From assembly GCA_017560605.1 (NCBI GenBank), contig JAFZEQ010000043.1:1-7573 (forward strand): a DNA stretch of 7,573 nt, read 5' to 3'. Made by a program: the position numbers and the translations under genes. Every line of letters starts with the position of its first letter. Positions within the stretch are counted from its first letter, which is position 1. This document shows positions 6,176 to 7,573 of this stretch, piece after piece. The notes under the pieces are model-generated. The model did no database searches, had not been told where the DNA came from, and saw only the letters and a program-made list of their open reading frames with translations. The stretch comes from Paludibacteraceae bacterium. GTDB lineage: Bacteria; Bacteroidota; Bacteroidia; Bacteroidales; Paludibacteraceae.

Positions 6176-7573
6176 TTAGAGAATAATCTTAGCTTGGTTT
6201 TTGCCTTGTATAATGATGAATACGCCATGTTGATTGGTTGGCAATTCATTACCTACAAAGCGACCCATGATGTCGTAAACTTCAATTGTTCCGTTGAATT
6301 GGATATCCTCCACAGCAGATGAATTCTTCTTCCAGAATGCGTACAATGTACCTTCCCATCCAGCTGGAATCTCGGTGATCTTTTGTCCACGAGTAGTTTT
6401 TACACTACGCCAGCACTCAAAGTCATAACCTTGTTTATGAGGGATAGGCAATACATAACGCTCAGTTACGTAGGTAGGAAGATCTACATCCACTGTACCA
6501 CCATCCAATTCCCAATAGATAGATACCTTAGGCTCGTATACCTCATTGCCCTCGTAGTATGCAGCAGCATGCTCTACACCAAAGCGGTCGTAGCTATAGA
6601 TAGCAACGGTCAGTTTGCTGAGGTCACCCCATCCGTCCATACGGCAGCTCTTACCATATACAACTGCTTTGAGATATTGAGGAGCAGGAGTATTAGATGT
6701 AGTAGTACCGCTATTGCCGTTATCGCCACCAGTGTTACCACTATTATCGCCAGAACCGGTATCTTCGCCTAGGTATGCAGGTCCCCATGCAGATGGTTGA
6801 CCAGCTGTCGAGAAGTCGGCTGTGTATGGCCAACCAGCATATTGTGTTTGGAGGAAGAATGCTGCCACAGCGTAACGCCATGATGCTTGTGTCAAGTCGT
6901 CGGTCAATTCTGGTACACTACCACTACCAATAGCAGTGCCCTTTTGAGCATTTTGTACTTTCACGATATAGTCCTTTAACCATTTCCAATCCGCTTTGCC
7001 AAAGACAGTAGTCAAGTGAGCTGAACCCAATGTACCACAAATCTTTTGGCATGGGGTAGTACCAGTAACTGCATTTATCTCGCTCAATGTACCTAGGCCA
7101 CTCAAACCTGCAGCAGTCTTAAAGCTTGCCCACAACTCCTCTTGAGTAGGAACAGTAGCGGCTGCGGCATTGTTCTTAGCTGCCATACCTTTGCTGCCAC
7201 GTGGGTATACATAGATAGTGAAACGCTCTGCAGTAGGGTGATTCCAACTGAGTACGGTATCCTTAACGGTTACGTTAGTAGGAGCTGCCAATTTGGTTTT
7301 AGATTTCCAATCCATAGCTGGTGGAAGAGCTTTGTATTGGAAGTGTGAGTCACGAATAGCGTTGCGCAAGATGATCGCGTCAGAGGTACTGAAGAATACA
7401 GAACCAGTATAACCAGATGATAGGTTAGCGCGGTTAGCATCAATCTGTGCTTGAATCTCTTTCACACCATCATCATATCCTGGCATCTCAGATGGATCTA
7501 CTGCGTAGCAAGCACCTTGTGATGCAAAGAAATGCACTTTCTGACCGTTAGGCAATTTGTTTGAGAAGTTCTC
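6176..7573 (-). CDS. C-terminal part of a secreted glycosylhydrolase-like multidomain protein (GHL10/DUF187 type, 5' end outside window)
   Basis: The frame is open from the window edge (7573) to the TAA at 6176-6178, giving 465 residues; a TTG at 7555 is an internal Leu codon. Numbering from the edge, residues 33-89 (YDDGVKEIQAQIDANR, GYTGSVFFST, YKALPPAMDW) resemble the end of the catalytic barrel of family-10-like (GHL10/DUF187) glycosylhydrolases. Residues 96-127 (APTNVTVKDTVLSW, RFTIYVYP) look like the first half of a fibronectin-III-like module. Residues 298-340 (YLKAVVYGKS, LTVAIYSYDRFGVEHA) look like its second half. Between them are about 170 residues: an unrecognised helical segment (about 141-268, with Cys175 and Cys179) and a Gly/Asn/Ser/Thr linker. 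Residues 350-415 fit an InlB-type (Listeria-Bacteroides) repeat (YWELDGGTVDVDLP, GYDFECWRS, GTLYAFWKK). Residues 421-465 (GTIEVYDIMGRFVG, HGVFII) look like a short T9SS-type sorting tail without the usual YPNP-like start. It is probably exported and cell-surface attached or released. Catalytic residues lie outside the window, so activity is inferred. Confidence 0.7.
   Translation of the reverse strand, partial: ENFSNKLPNGQKVHFFASQGACYAVDPSEMPGYDDGVKEIQAQIDANRANLSSGYTGSVFFSTSDAIILRNAIRDSHFQYKALPPAMDWKSKTKLAAPTNVTVKDTVLSWNHPTAERFTIYVYPRGSKGMAAKNNAAAATVPTQEELWASFKTAAGLSGLGTLSEINAVTGTTPCQKICGTLGSAHLTTVFGKADWKWLKDYIVKVQNAQKGTAIGSGSVPELTDDLTQASWRYAVAAFFLQTQYAGWPYTADFSTAGQPSAWGPAYLGEDTGSGDNSGNTGGDNGNSGTTTSNTPAPQYLKAVVYGKSCRMDGWGDLSKLTVAIYSYDRFGVEHAAAYYEGNEVYEPKVSIYWELDGGTVDVDLPTYVTERYVLPIPHKQGYDFECWRSVKTTRGQKITEIPAGWEGTLYAFWKKNSSAVEDIQFNGTIEVYDIMGRFVGNELPTNQHGVFIIIQGKNQAKIIL
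6689..6769 (-). repeat. Low-complexity Gly/Asn/Ser/Asp/Thr linker inside the glycosylhydrolase-like gene
   Basis: About 27 codons encode a degenerate GSGDNSGNTGGDNGNSG-type stretch followed by TTTSNT. It has no hydrophobic residues, as expected of a flexible interdomain linker in an exported protein. The repeat units are degenerate, so it is a compositional tract and not an exact tandem repeat. It marks the right-hand boundary of the insert in the Fn3-like module. Confidence 0.7.

Noticed and set aside
7553..7555. TTG as the start of the glycosylhydrolase-like protein.
   Set aside because: The frame stays open to the window edge (ENFSNK precedes it) and the sequence here is mid-domain, so this is an internal Leu codon of a truncated gene.

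Overview
This 7.6 kb window reads as an ordinary stretch of a Bacteroidales (phylum Bacteroidota) chromosome. Three lines of sequence evidence support this. Three separate intergenic sites fit the Bacteroidota promoter pattern (-33 TTG/TTTG, 20 bp spacer, -7 TAnnTTTG). No strong Shine-Dalgarno sequences stand out. The proteins have clear Bacteroidales character: ParC type, a DUF5063 protein, and a surface glycosidase with an InlB-type repeat and a T9SS-like tail. I cannot name the genus.

Left half, minus strand, read from right to left. A promoter at about 3800-3831 drives upp (uracil phosphoribosyltransferase), a VanZ-like four-helix membrane protein and dprA. The upp-VanZ gap is 9 nt, and VanZ and dprA overlap by 8 nt. 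Just past the dprA stop, a second promoter (1626-1656) starts a two-gene unit: a 55-residue two-helix membrane protein, then parC (topoisomerase IV subunit A), whose 3' half lies outside the window.

Middle, plus strand. A promoter at 3920-3950, divergent from the upp promoter, drives a tight three-gene operon: a DUF5063 protein, a cytosolic DEDDy-type 3'-5' exonuclease, and an exported endonuclease/exonuclease/phosphatase (EEP) family enzyme. Each junction is an 8-nt overlap. The operon ends at a strong hairpin (6117-6156) that probably serves as a bidirectional terminator.

Right end, minus strand. This is the C-terminal 465 residues of a large secreted or surface protein that runs off the window. 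Its start resembles the end of a family-10-like (GHL10/DUF187) glycosylhydrolase. A fibronectin-III-like module follows that appears to be split by an insertion of about 170 residues, then an InlB-type (Listeria-Bacteroides) repeat and a short T9SS-like tail.

I see no mobile element, CRISPR array, tRNA or rRNA, and no convincing undescribed multi-gene system. The points most worth a second look are the split Fn3-like module with its unrecognised helical insert, the small membrane protein that leads the parC transcript, and the shared design of the three promoters, each with a homopolymer in its spacer.
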